Shown: positions 51,660-60,242 of the stretch, piece after piece
Layout of the letters: each line of letters begins with the position of its first letter
Numbering within the stretch: position 1 is the stretch's first letter
Assembly (NCBI RefSeq): GCF_014646275.1
Contig: NZ_BMND01000009.1
Location: 153,632 to 217,631 of the forward strand
Source: Streptomyces kronopolitis
Lineage (GTDB): Bacteria; Actinomycetota; Actinomycetes; Streptomycetales; Streptomycetaceae
Length of the DNA stretch: 64,000 nucleotides
Reading direction: 5' to 3'
Translations under genes and position numbers: made by a program
The notes under the pieces: model-generated
The model's database searches: none
Told to the model about the DNA's origin: nothing
The model's input: only the letters and a program-made list of their open reading frames with translations

Positions 51660-52433
51660 GTGTCAGTTCCCTTGTCACACGAACCGCAGCCTGTCGAGGT
51701 CCAGAGCCTGGTCCAGGGCTACCCCGGTCGCCCCGTGCTGAACGGCCTCGACCTGACCGCAGGCACCGGTGTCCTTGGACTCCTGGGCCCCAATGGGGCA
51801 GGTAAGACCACGCTGTTGAAGACCCTGGCTTCCACACTGCCGCCGCGCTCCGGAAGCGTCCGGCTCCTGGGCCAGGATGTATCTGACCGCCACGGTCTGC
51901 GGGTGGCTCGCCGGCAGCTGGGCTATTTGCCGCAGGAGTTCGGCTACTTCCCCTCGTTCAGTGTGCTTGATTTCGTTCGCTACTGTGCATGGCTGCGTGA
52001 GGTGCCGGCGCGACTGGCCCGTGATGCGGCGGTGCAGGCGGTGGAGAGGGTCGGGCTCGCCGCTGTACGGGACCGGAAGCTCAAACACCTGTCCGGAGGC
52101 ATGGTGCAGCGTTGCGGGATCGCTCAGGCCATCGTGGCCGACCCCGCTCTGCTCATCTTCGACGAACCCACCGTCGGTCTGGACCCGCAGCAGCGTCTGG
52201 ACTTCAGGGAACTACTGCACGACCTTGGCCAGAGCGCAACGATCATCTTCAGTACCCATCTGGTGGAAGACATCGCTGCCGTAGCCGATACCGTCACGGT
52301 GCTGTCAGGCGGCACCGCCCTTTACACCGGGACACCGGAGGAACTCGGCGGCCTCGGCCGCCCGGATTCGAGAGGCGACTCCTGCCTCGAACGCGGCTAC
52401 ATGGAGCTGCTGACCGGGGCGGCGGCATGCTGA
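51660..52433 (+). CDS. ABC transporter ATP-binding protein
   Basis: Walker A LGPNGAGKTTLLKTLA near residue 42, Q loop YLPQEFGYFPS, signature HLSGGMVQR, Walker B LLIFDEPTVGLDPQ and the H-loop STHLVEDI. 257 residues. GTG 51660 with GTAGGAG. The stop overlaps the next start. Group resembles ABC-2 exporters of peptides and antibiotics (BcrA-like). Confidence 0.92.
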   Translation: MSVPLSHEPQPVEVQSLVQGYPGRPVLNGLDLTAGTGVLGLLGPNGAGKTTLLKTLASTLPPRSGSVRLLGQDVSDRHGLRVARRQLGYLPQEFGYFPSFSVLDFVRYCAWLREVPARLARDAAVQAVERVGLAAVRDRKLKHLSGGMVQRCGIAQAIVADPALLIFDEPTVGLDPQQRLDFRELLHDLGQSATIIFSTHLVEDIAAVADTVTVLSGGTALYTGTPEELGGLGRPDSRGDSCLERGYMELLTGAAAC

Positions 52434-53656
52434 GCACGCTGCGGATCGAGCTGCGCCGGGCCCCTGCCCGCTGGTGGGTACCCGTGATGGTGGCCGTCGG
52501 TGTCGTATGGCTGTTCGCCCGCTCGGGCGACTGGTCCAAGGTCTGGCCGCAGGCTGCTGCCGCAGCTCAAGCCACCACTGTCTTCCTGGCCCCCATGGCA
52601 GCGGCAGCAGCCGCCATAGGGACAGGCCGCAGACACCAGCCAGGATTCTCAGAGCTGACCGCTCACGCACCTCAACCGTTCTGGTACCAGCACCTGACGC
52701 AGCTCATGGCATCGCTCATCTACGCCGTCAGCGCGTTCCTCGCCGTGACAGGAATGGCACTGTCAGCGCCCTTGAGCGCGGGAGTACCCGCCGGGCAACT
52801 ATGGGGCAGTTACGTCATTCTCGGCACGATCACGATGGTGGCGGGCACGGCGCTGGGCCACTGGGCCGGCCTGCTCCTGGCGGGACCAGCAGCCCCGGCT
52901 GTGTCCGCAGTAGCCATCTTCATCGTCTTGGGAGTGATCCCGAGCGACAGTCCCTACAACTTCACCGTCATCTCCGGTTCGCCCGAATTCCGGCTCAACC
53001 CCAGCGCGCTAGCCATCCGGGCCGTCATCGCAGGCGCACTGGTGCTGATTGCCGTCAGCTGGCCCCGCACCCGCGTGCGCTGGGGCTACCTGGCCGTCGC
53101 TCCCTCTCTCGGGATCACTGCCGCCGTGCTCGCCACGACGGCCATGGGGCCGGTCGGATTTCCCCAGATCACCCGGCCCCCCGGGCAGTCCCCCCTGTGC
53201 TCCACCACGAGTCCCCAAGTGTGTCTGTGGCCGGAGAACCGGGCCTATCTCGCCCAGACCGCACAGACGGCGCAGAAAGTGGCGGCAGCAGCAGACGGCG
53301 TCCTCACCCTGCCCACCCGCTTCTACGAATCCGGCCTCCGCCACACCCCCGAGGGACAACCGCCCGGCTTCAGCCTGCGCGCCGGCACGTACGGGATCGT
53401 CGGTGACATGGTCAACGAGATGCTGCCACGCCCGCCGGCCTGCGACCGCGCCTTCACCGACCAGCAAATCTCCCAGTACGCCACCGCCCACGAGAACCTC
53501 TCTACCTGGCTGTTCACCCGTGCCACCGGCAAGCAGGCGACCTTGGACGACACATCTGAGGAGATCGTGCGGGTTCTCAAGCAGCCCGAGCCAGAACAGA
53601 CCGCCTGGGCACGGGCGCAGGTCACGGCTCTGAAGGGCATGAAGTGCCCCGTGTGA
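52427..53656 (+). CDS. ABC transporter membrane subunit (409 aa)
   Basis: ATG 52427 overlaps the ATPase stop. Six or so hydrophobic segments in the first 260 residues (for example SLIYAVSAFLAVTGMALSAP and SYVILGTITMVAGTALGHWA), then a 140-residue extracytoplasmic-looking tail with Cys pairs (CSTTSPQVCLW; ACDRAFTD). Overall plan fits ABC-2 type permeases of small actinomycete operons. Confidence 0.8.
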   Translation: MLSTLRIELRRAPARWWVPVMVAVGVVWLFARSGDWSKVWPQAAAAAQATTVFLAPMAAAAAAIGTGRRHQPGFSELTAHAPQPFWYQHLTQLMASLIYAVSAFLAVTGMALSAPLSAGVPAGQLWGSYVILGTITMVAGTALGHWAGLLLAGPAAPAVSAVAIFIVLGVIPSDSPYNFTVISGSPEFRLNPSALAIRAVIAGALVLIAVSWPRTRVRWGYLAVAPSLGITAAVLATTAMGPVGFPQITRPPGQSPLCSTTSPQVCLWPENRAYLAQTAQTAQKVAAAADGVLTLPTRFYESGLRHTPEGQPPGFSLRAGTYGIVGDMVNEMLPRPPACDRAFTDQQISQYATAHENLSTWLFTRATGKQATLDDTSEEIVRVLKQPEPEQTAWARAQVTALKGMKCPV

Positions 53657-54258
53657 GCAGGCCCTGGGGCACCGGGGCCTACCTACGGGCCCGCAGCACC
53701 CCCCGGCTGCTGGCCGGGCTGCTGGTCCTGGAAACCCTCACCCTGCTGAGCGGGAACACCCCGCTGCGCTTCCCCACCTGGAGCGGCGTGTCCGCTCCCG
53801 TCTCCGTCGCCGTCGTCATCCCCGTTCTGTACTCGGTCTGGACAGCAACTTGTTTGCACAGCAGCATGCAGGACCTGGAACACCATGCTGCTCGTCCCCT
53901 GCGCTACTGGGAACTGGGGCAGGCAACGGGGGTCTGGCTACTCACCATGCTGCTGCTGGGCACCATCGTCGCCGCAATCTCCACCCCGGACTTCGTAACG
54001 ATCGCCCTCCGAAACACCTGCCTCTGGTTCGGGGTCGCTTTGCTCTCCGCACGCGCCCTGGGCACCCACCGCGCCTGGCTCATACCTCTCGCAGGTTCTC
54101 TGATTGTCCTGGCTTTCGGCTGGGACCCGGCAGCACATCCCCACCGCTGGGCTGTTGTGCTCCATCCCGCCGGCAGCACCTGGGCACTGGCCTGCTCGGG
54201 TCTGTTCATCACAGTCGGTCTGGCCGCCACTGCGGCCACCGGGCGCCACCGCACATAA
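53653..54258 (+). CDS. Second membrane subunit of the ABC transporter (201 aa)
   Basis: GTG 53653 overlaps the preceding stop (GTGA). Six hydrophobic segments (LAGLLVLETLTLLSG, VAVVIPVLYSVWTATCL, WLLTMLLLGTIVAAI and others). No charged domain. With the previous gene it would form a heterodimeric permease. Confidence 0.8.
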   Translation: MSRPWGTGAYLRARSTPRLLAGLLVLETLTLLSGNTPLRFPTWSGVSAPVSVAVVIPVLYSVWTATCLHSSMQDLEHHAARPLRYWELGQATGVWLLTMLLLGTIVAAISTPDFVTIALRNTCLWFGVALLSARALGTHRAWLIPLAGSLIVLAFGWDPAAHPHRWAVVLHPAGSTWALACSGLFITVGLAATAATGRHRT

Positions 54259-54459
54259 CGCCCGTCAATGGCCGCGAGTTCACCCCCGGTGACGGACGGC
54301 TGAACCCATGCACTGGCGGACACGAGAGTTCCCCACGGACTCCCCGCGGACAGCGGATTTCCCCGCCTGGTCCACGAAGGCCGTCAGTATGCCCGGCGAA
54401 ACCCCAGATGAGCGGGCCTGTACGAGGCAACGTTCGAGGCCAGAGGCAAAAGAACAAGC
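54259..54459. other. Intergenic stretch between convergent genes
   Basis: No gene or hairpin that I can support. Confidence 0.4.
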
Positions 54460-55614
54460 TTAGGGCCGAGCGGGCGGGGCTACTGCTGAGCCTCGCGCCC
54501 TGGGCAGAGCGATGCCCAGGGCTTGAGCAGCCTGCCCCGGGCGCAGCGTCCACGGCACAGGGCTCGTATCCGTCAGCCACTCGTTCGACAGCAGTCGCTG
54601 CACGATGAAGCCGCGCACTGAGCGGCACACGTCCCAGCCCACTGAGCACAACTGATTGTAGGAGGGGCCGTGGCCGTGCTCGGCCCGGAAGTCCACAGTG
54701 AACTCGGCTGCCTGTGGGCCGCGGTCAGGGTGTGCCTCCTTCCACTCGCCGCAAGCGTTCTTGATCCACTTGGAGAAGAACTGAGGGCGAACCCGCTCCA
54801 TGAATGCCGATGCAACCTGCCCCGGTTCGAGTGCGCACACGGCGCAGAACTCGACAGTCTCGACGTGCCGTCGCAGCGCAGGGGTTGCCGCTCTCTTCCA
54901 CTCCGCCCAGGCGGCAGCGTCGAACCGAACCTCCGGCCTCGCGGGAAGCCCGCCCTTACCTTCGGCCTTCGCGGGCTCCGCCGCCTGTTCCTCTTCATCG
55001 GGGCGGCGCATGCCCGACAAGTGGCGTACTGCGGGGTCGAGTCGGCAACGGTCCTCGGACAGCTCCGCAAGGAAGCCCCTCCGCCGGAGATCGGGCAGGG
55101 CGGCCCGGCAGGCTTCGGGAAGGTCCGGCGGAATCTGCCCCTGGAGCTTGGCCGTGCTATGCGCGGCGAGGAACAAGCCGGCTAGCCGGGCGGCGGGCGG
55201 GAGCTTCTTGACCGGTTTGGCGGACAAGGCCCGTGTGGTCCATCCCGACACCCGCGAGCGCACGTTCTTCCCGAAGGGAAGGGGGTGGTCAGCCTCCCGG
55301 GCCAGGTCAGGGACCGTGACTGGTACCGGCGTTGCCGGATCATCGCCGTCGAAGAGCGCGTCGTCCACCTGCCAGCCCAGGGCGCGGAGGGCATCGACGC
55401 CGCCGCGTGCGGCCCGGATAGCCACCACCACGGCGACAAGCTGGGAGTCGGGGCCGGGAAGACCCAGCGAAGCCACGTAGCTCAGCAACGCACGGGCGGC
55501 TTCGCCTTGTTGGGAAGACAGGAGGAACGGCAGCTGCTGAGGCTGTCCGGCGGGATCAGCGCTCACATTGATGGAGCTCGATGCAGTCGTCGACACGACA
55601 CGTCCAACGCACAC
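54460..55614 (-). CDS. Hypothetical protein with C-terminal winged-helix-like region (384 aa)
   Basis: Soluble, Ala/Arg-rich. The middle has DLPEACRAALPDLRRRGFLA and WKRAATPALRRHVETVEFCA then VCALEPG. The end (HGPSYNQLCSVGWDVCRSVR then GFIVQRLLSNEWLTDT) looks like a winged helix. GTG at 55614 is the longest start; a GTG about 7 codons later is possible. Proteins of this kind occur on Streptomyces plasmids; no function known. Confidence 0.6.
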   Translation of the reverse strand: MCVGRVVSTTASSSINVSADPAGQPQQLPFLLSSQQGEAARALLSYVASLGLPGPDSQLVAVVVAIRAARGGVDALRALGWQVDDALFDGDDPATPVPVTVPDLAREADHPLPFGKNVRSRVSGWTTRALSAKPVKKLPPAARLAGLFLAAHSTAKLQGQIPPDLPEACRAALPDLRRRGFLAELSEDRCRLDPAVRHLSGMRRPDEEEQAAEPAKAEGKGGLPARPEVRFDAAAWAEWKRAATPALRRHVETVEFCAVCALEPGQVASAFMERVRPQFFSKWIKNACGEWKEAHPDRGPQAAEFTVDFRAEHGHGPSYNQLCSVGWDVCRSVRGFIVQRLLSNEWLTDTSPVPWTLRPGQAAQALGIALPRARGSAVAPPARP

Positions 55615-56167
55615 CGAAGACCGGAGTCACCGCCCATGCACCGTCTGGAGCAGACGGCTACTGAGAGAACCTGCCTTACTTGCCAGAACAGCTTGTAGCA
55701 GATCTACCTGCACCTTCGCTTGACAGCACTAGATAACGAGGGTGGTCGACGACCTTCTTCGACGCGGTCAGGCTGTGCCCGGCATCCCAGACCTCGGCGG
55801 CGATCTGCGCGTGGACGGCATCAGCGGACCGCCGCCAGCGGCCTTGGCGGGGGCTGAGGAATCCGGGCCGGGTAGCACGGCCGCCACCATCGCATCGACC
55901 GCCGCGGCGTCGCCGGACGGCGGCCGCGCGCTCACGCCAGTTCTGCGTCAGCACCTCGGGGCCCGGCCTCTCTCTTGCCTCGGCGCTGCGGGCAGCGGAC
56001 TTCTGCTGGGCGCGGGTCGCAGCGGCGTCGACCGGGTCGATGACGGCTCATAACAGAGTGTCCTGGTCGGAGTCGAGGAGGTCCTGGACGGCCCGTGGAC
56101 GGCTCAGCTGAACCACCCTTGGGGTTGCAATGACCGCAGCGGGGAAACGTGCGTGCCCGCTATGCCA
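55615..56167. other. Stretch with weak minus-strand coding traces
   Basis: Minus-strand pieces such as AAATRAQQKSAARSAEARER, LTQNWRERAAAVRR and ADAVHAQIAAEVWDAGHSLT look like relics of a helical protein, but no continuous gene can be drawn. Confidence 0.35.
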
Positions 56168-56201
56168 GAGGGCCTGGATCCGTCGTCGGATCCAGGCCCT
56201 C
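56168..56201 (-). terminator. Strong terminator hairpin
   Basis: A 15-bp perfect stem (56168-56182 with 56187-56201) with a four-base loop, 33 bp past the stop of the minus-strand gene at 56234. Confidence 0.85.
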
Positions 56202-56233
56202 GCGCATCTGGCGGGTTCAGCTGGCGTACCGCG

Positions 56234-56587
56234 TCAACGCAGCTGGCGTCCCATCTTTGCCGACTGACGGTTGTGCCCCTTGGTGTCCCACCACTCTTCG
56301 AGCAGGGCGTGGACCAGGTGCACGAGTTGCTTCAGCCGTTCAGGATCGGGCTGGGGTGAGGTGAGCACGTCGGTGAAGGACTTGTCGTCCCAGGGGAGAG
56401 TGAACTCCCAGTCTTCTTCCGGGTGCCGTTGCCGCACGACAGTGATCCAGTACGTGAAGGTGACGCTGCGGTTGGCGTGGTGATGAACAGTCAGGTTCGT
56501 GACCTCAAACCTGACTTGCCCGTTGCCAGAGGTGAACGAGCGAGCCAGAGCTCGCTCTGCCGGCGTCTGTTCCACCACGCGAACCAT
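56234..56587 (-). CDS. Hypothetical protein (117 aa)
   Basis: ATG 56587 (GTG 56602 possible). Contains VRFEVTNLTVHHHANRSVTF and EDWEFTLPWDDKSFTDVLTS then RLKQLVHLVHALLEEWWDTK. Mixed alpha/beta, soluble, base composition lower in GC than its neighbours. No family recognised. Followed by a strong terminator. Confidence 0.6.
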   Translation of the reverse strand: MVRVVEQTPAERALARSFTSGNGQVRFEVTNLTVHHHANRSVTFTYWITVVRQRHPEEDWEFTLPWDDKSFTDVLTSPQPDPERLKQLVHLVHALLEEWWDTKGHNRQSAKMGRQLR

Positions 56588-56958
56588 CCCCCTTCGCCTC
56601 ACCTATCGATGAATGAACTCCACGCGCACGGGAGCGTTAACACTTGCTGGCACTGGCCAAGCTCGTGACGTTGTACGCAGTGAGAACATCATTTTGCCCG
56701 CCAGGGGTTCCGATGATGGTGCGGTACCGTTCCCTGGGCGGGCATTGATTGGTGAAGATGGAAAATCCAAGGGCATCGAGCCTCCGCGCAGGCCGAGCCC
56801 CGCCGAAGGCGGGCCGATGGGCCTGATGGCCGCACTTGAAGCGAGCGCCCAGGCCGCGCAGTCGCGGCGGGCCGACCACCATGAAGGAGACCGGCAGGCG
56901 GCACAGAGAAGACCACCGGGCGAGCCGCCCGAGGACCCGCCGACGTAGAGTCGAACGT

Positions 56959-57309
56959 GTGAACGAATCTTCTCCGCTGCCTGACGGCGTGGAGCGGTTG
57001 AGAGTGATCGCGACCTACCTCCGGCTGGAGCTGGAGCGCGTTCACCGCCGCCTCGCACAGGCCGAACAGCGGGAGCAGGCACAGGAGGCTGCCCGTCAGG
57101 CGGCCGCGCGCGCTGCGTCGCCGCCGGCCTGGACGGTCCAGGTGACCCTGGGCGCCGATCCGCGCCCGGTGGCCATCCATCACGGCCAGTGCACCATCGG
57201 ACAGCCCCGGGTGCGGCCGATAACCCGCCGCGCGGCCATCGAGGCGCTGACCGCCGGGGTGGAAGCGTGCGCGCTGTGCCGCCCAGAGCGTGAGCTCCAG
57301 ACCGACTGA
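56959..57309 (+). CDS. DUF6233 protein (116 aa)
   Basis: LPDGVERLRVIATYLRLELE then RVHRRLAQAEQRE is the coiled N-terminus, WTVQVTLGADPRPVAIHHGQ the middle, and AIEALTAGVEACALCRPERE the Cys-containing end of DUF6233, a Streptomyces-specific family of unknown function. GTG 56959. A related shorter member is at 45445-45690. Confidence 0.75.
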   Translation: MNESSPLPDGVERLRVIATYLRLELERVHRRLAQAEQREQAQEAARQAAARAASPPAWTVQVTLGADPRPVAIHHGQCTIGQPRVRPITRRAAIEALTAGVEACALCRPERELQTD

Positions 57310-57368
57310 GGCCGAGATCCAGGCGTCGGATGGCCACGCTCAGCAGCCGGCTGCGTCGGCCTGGCGGG

Positions 57369-57877
57369 TCAGGGCCTGTCGGCGGGGGCGGCGGAGGGAT
57401 CCGCGACCGCGTCATCGACGACGGACTGCGGCACGCTCTGCGGCGGCTGACCTTGCTTGATGTGATCGATGACGGGGGCGATGGCGTCATAACATGCGCC
57501 GCGCCATCGGCTCGTTATCGCCGGGGCGCTGGCCATTCATGTCGATACCGCCGTGGGCGTCGTAGTCGAGCTTGCGGAGGTACTCCACCAGCTGCGGGCC
57601 GGTGAGCGTGATCTGGATCAGGCCGCGTTTGCCTTGATCGCCGCCGAGCTTGACCTGCTTGACCTTGTCAAACTTCTCGTCGTTCCTTCCATCGAGGCCG
57701 CTTTTGCGGGTGCGGTCCCACATGTCCTTGGTGCATGTGACCTTGAACTGAGCCAGGCCGGCGGCCTTGTCCAGACGGTTTTGCTGCTCGGGCGGAGAAT
57801 CGGCGCCGCAGCCCGATGCACACAGGGCGGCAAGCACGATGGCGGCCAAGGCGGCCGTCGCGCGACGAGGGGTTCAT
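57369..57877 (-). pseudogene. Lipoprotein gene with two frameshifts
   Basis: The signal peptide is split: ATG 57877 gives MNPSSR in one frame, continuing in the next as TAALAAIVLAALCASGCGAD with a lipobox Cys. The body FKVTCTKDMWDRTRKSGLDG and GLIQITLTGPQLVEYLRKLD is open to 57487, and the natural ending (YDAIAPVIDHIKQGQPPQSV then PQSVVDDAVADPSAAP) follows in another frame to 57369. Two single-base changes would restore one lipoprotein of about 165 residues. Confidence 0.6.
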
Positions 57878-58136
57878 GGAATTCGACACGACCGAATCCT
57901 GGGCGACCACACCAGCCGGGCGGTGGCGTTTCGCTCTTCCTCGGCCGGATCCGCCTGTCGCTTGGCCTGTGCCGTATCGCTCGATCGTGTCTGACGCCAA
58001 CGACCCCCGCCCCGCTGAACTGGGCAGTCCCGCGATCCTCCCCATCACCGTCCAGCGCGCGTGGTGTCGCGCCGGCGCCGGGCAGCTCCACGACCGCCAC
58101 TGGTGCGGTACGCCTGCCGCACAGCCGATGCGGCCC

Positions 58137-58424
58137 TCACCGCCCACCTGGCCCGCTGGAACTCGGGCGGTCGTCGCCGTCCAGGTGAGCCATCGCGAAG
58201 ACGTGCTCGTCCGGGTGCCAGGCCAGCCGTGCCATCGTCCACGCGGTACGGGCGTCCATGCCCGGCCCGAAGTCGGCCGCCAGGCGGCGGGCCTGCCAGG
58301 TCGTGCGCGGGGCGAGCAGCCAGCGGGTGAGCGAGAACCGCACCCGGCCGGTGCCGGCCTCCGCGTCGGGACGCCGTTGTGGTTCTCGACCCGGGGCGCT
58401 CGAAGATGTGTCGGCCACGCCCAC
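58137..58424 (-). CDS. Hypothetical protein (95 aa)
   Basis: RVRFSLTRWLLAPRTTWQAR then RLAADFGPGMDARTAWTMAR and LAWHPDEHVFAMAHLDGDD. Amphipathic, arginine-rich, GTG start. No family recognised; neighbours are also unknown. Confidence 0.45.
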   Translation of the reverse strand: MGVADTSSSAPGREPQRRPDAEAGTGRVRFSLTRWLLAPRTTWQARRLAADFGPGMDARTAWTMARLAWHPDEHVFAMAHLDGDDRPSSSGPGGR

Positions 58425-58539
58425 GACACTCGGGTGTGGCCGACCGGCATGGGGGCGATCGGCCGATCACCACCGCATCGGGTGGCCAGCAATCGCACGC
58501 TTCGGCGACATCCGTGCCAAGGGGCGAGCCGGCCACGGC

Positions 58540-58872
58540 TCAGTCGTCGGCGAACTCCGACTGAGCTGCGAGCCATTCACGCCGGACGTAGGCGCGCACC
58601 GCGTCCCGCTGGGCGTCGGTGCAGCCGGCCTCGAGGGCGGGCGGGAGATCGCCGGTCGTGCTGGTGCCGTGGCGCCGGTCGTGGCGCACGGCCTGGTCGG
58701 CCATGTCGGATGCGTCGGTGCGTAGCTCCACGCCCTGGGCCGGCGATTGTCCGGCCACCTCCTGGTAGGGCCGCGGGAGGTAGCTGCCCGGGCCGTGGCA
58801 CAACGCGAGCGCGTCCAGGACGGCGGCCGTCTCCAGCAGATCGTCGCGGCACTCCAGCGCCACGCTTATCAC
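58540..58872 (-). CDS. Hypothetical protein (110 aa)
   Basis: ISVALECRDDLLETAAVLDA then LALCHGPGSYLPRPYQEVAG and QRDAVRAYVRREWLAAQSEF. GTG start at 58872. Typical of short island proteins; no function known. Confidence 0.5.
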   Translation of the reverse strand: MISVALECRDDLLETAAVLDALALCHGPGSYLPRPYQEVAGQSPAQGVELRTDASDMADQAVRHDRRHGTSTTGDLPPALEAGCTDAQRDAVRAYVRREWLAAQSEFADD

Positions 58873-59006
58873 GTGAGAGTCGGCCAGGTCCTGCCGGCCT
58901 GGAGTGGCCGGGACCTACGGCTGGCGCGAGACGCCGAAGGAGCCGACGGGCCCGGTCTTCGGCGTCCTGGTGGTGCGGGATGGCGTCCCCATAGCATCGG
59001 CCGCGC

Positions 59007-59035
59007 GGGACCGTCCTTGCGTGTGCGGGCCGTAC
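59007..59035. repeat. Solo CRISPR-like repeat
   Basis: 29 bp identical to the repeats at 43465 and 43527 except for two substitutions. No second repeat within 70 bp on either side, so it is an isolated copy. Confidence 0.75.
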
Positions 59036-59240
59036 ATCTGGCCTGAGCGTGCACGGATAGCACAGCCAGCCGACCCGCGAGACCTGATTGGCCTGGACCT
59101 TCTCTCTCGTTAGTTCGAAGTGTCGATAGTAATTCGCCAACTCGACCATATGAACGTGGATTTCAAGTAGTTTTCCTCTCCTTCCTGCCCGGGTGATGCA
59201 GCCCGGTGCCGGGTTACCCAGGGGGAAAGGACCTTGCAGC

Positions 59241-60242
59241 GTGCCGAAGCAGATGGACGTCGGGCGAAGCTGGCGAACGCGGGCAAAGCACAAAATGTTG
59301 AATCAGCTGATCGGACAAGAGGTCGGCGCCAGTCGGTACCTGCCGAAGGCCCCGCACAGACTGGTCTGGTACGACCTCACCGCCGGGGACGCGGAAGTGC
59401 CGATGGGCGACGGGGAATGGCACCGCAGCTGCTCACCAGGAATCTTGGCCTACCACGCCTCGAAGTCCCCCATCCCTGTCGTGATCCTCCTCCACGAGAT
59501 CAACCCGGACACGCACGTTCGACTTCTCGCCAATCTTGAAGAACACCTTCCCGACTTCGGCTTCACTCGAATGGGTGAACAACAGTGGGGGACAGAACGG
59601 GCCATCATCCGGGTCTTCAACAAGAGCGGTAGCGACGCCTCGATCGACATGCTCCGGCGATCCGACGCTGTGTTCCTGATCAACGACCCCAACGCCATCA
59701 CCGAGTGGGCCATGCGCCCCACCTTCTCCCGCGAGATCAGCGCACGGAGCGTCTCCTACTTCCGCGGCTTCACCACCATGGGCTGCAACGCCAGCGGCCT
59801 GAAGCGCAGCAAGGGCACCCGCCGCGGACGCATCGAGCTGTTCGATCGGATCGCGGCGCTCCAGCACACGCTGCCGCGGTACCGGGACCTCTGCTTCGCT
59901 CCCATCATCCGCGACCGGGACCAGTGGGCCTACCTCGTCGAGACCTCGGACAAGTGGCGCCCGAAGACAGAAGACCTGATCCGCTCCGCGTTCAAGAAGT
60001 ATCGCCGGGATGCCACGGTCACCTGGTACCGGAATGAAGAGGCCCGGTTCCGTGGTGAGATGCTCCGGCTCTTCCTGACCCAGGCGGAGCTCAAGGGCGT
60101 CCGCGGACAAGAGAAGCATTGGGTCAACGCGACCCTCGATGAACGCATCGAAATGATCAGCGCCTTCGAAGATGCGCCGGTCCCCCGGCCGCCCGAGCAG
60201 ATGGGCATCTGGGCAATCGACGACGAGGAAACATCCGAATGA
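59241..60242 (+). CDS. Three-Cys-motif partner (TcmP)-like protein (333 aa)
   Basis: GTG 59241 is chosen from the GGAAAGGA site upstream. The start (SWRTRAKHKMLNQLIGQEVG) and LVWYDLTAGDAEVPMGDGEW then CSPGILAYHASKSPIPVVIL follow the TcmP pattern (helix, Y-x-D-xxAG, GSP-like, E-D turn), which recalls a methyltransferase fold. Later RSDAVFLINDPNAITEWAMR. TcmP genes typically sit beside Gp37/Gp68 (DUF5131) three-Cys proteins, and the next gene is one, with an ATGA overlap. Function is unknown for the family. Assignment rests on context and weak motif match. Confidence 0.65.
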   Translation: MPKQMDVGRSWRTRAKHKMLNQLIGQEVGASRYLPKAPHRLVWYDLTAGDAEVPMGDGEWHRSCSPGILAYHASKSPIPVVILLHEINPDTHVRLLANLEEHLPDFGFTRMGEQQWGTERAIIRVFNKSGSDASIDMLRRSDAVFLINDPNAITEWAMRPTFSREISARSVSYFRGFTTMGCNASGLKRSKGTRRGRIELFDRIAALQHTLPRYRDLCFAPIIRDRDQWAYLVETSDKWRPKTEDLIRSAFKKYRRDATVTWYRNEEARFRGEMLRLFLTQAELKGVRGQEKHWVNATLDERIEMISAFEDAPVPRPPEQMGIWAIDDEETSE

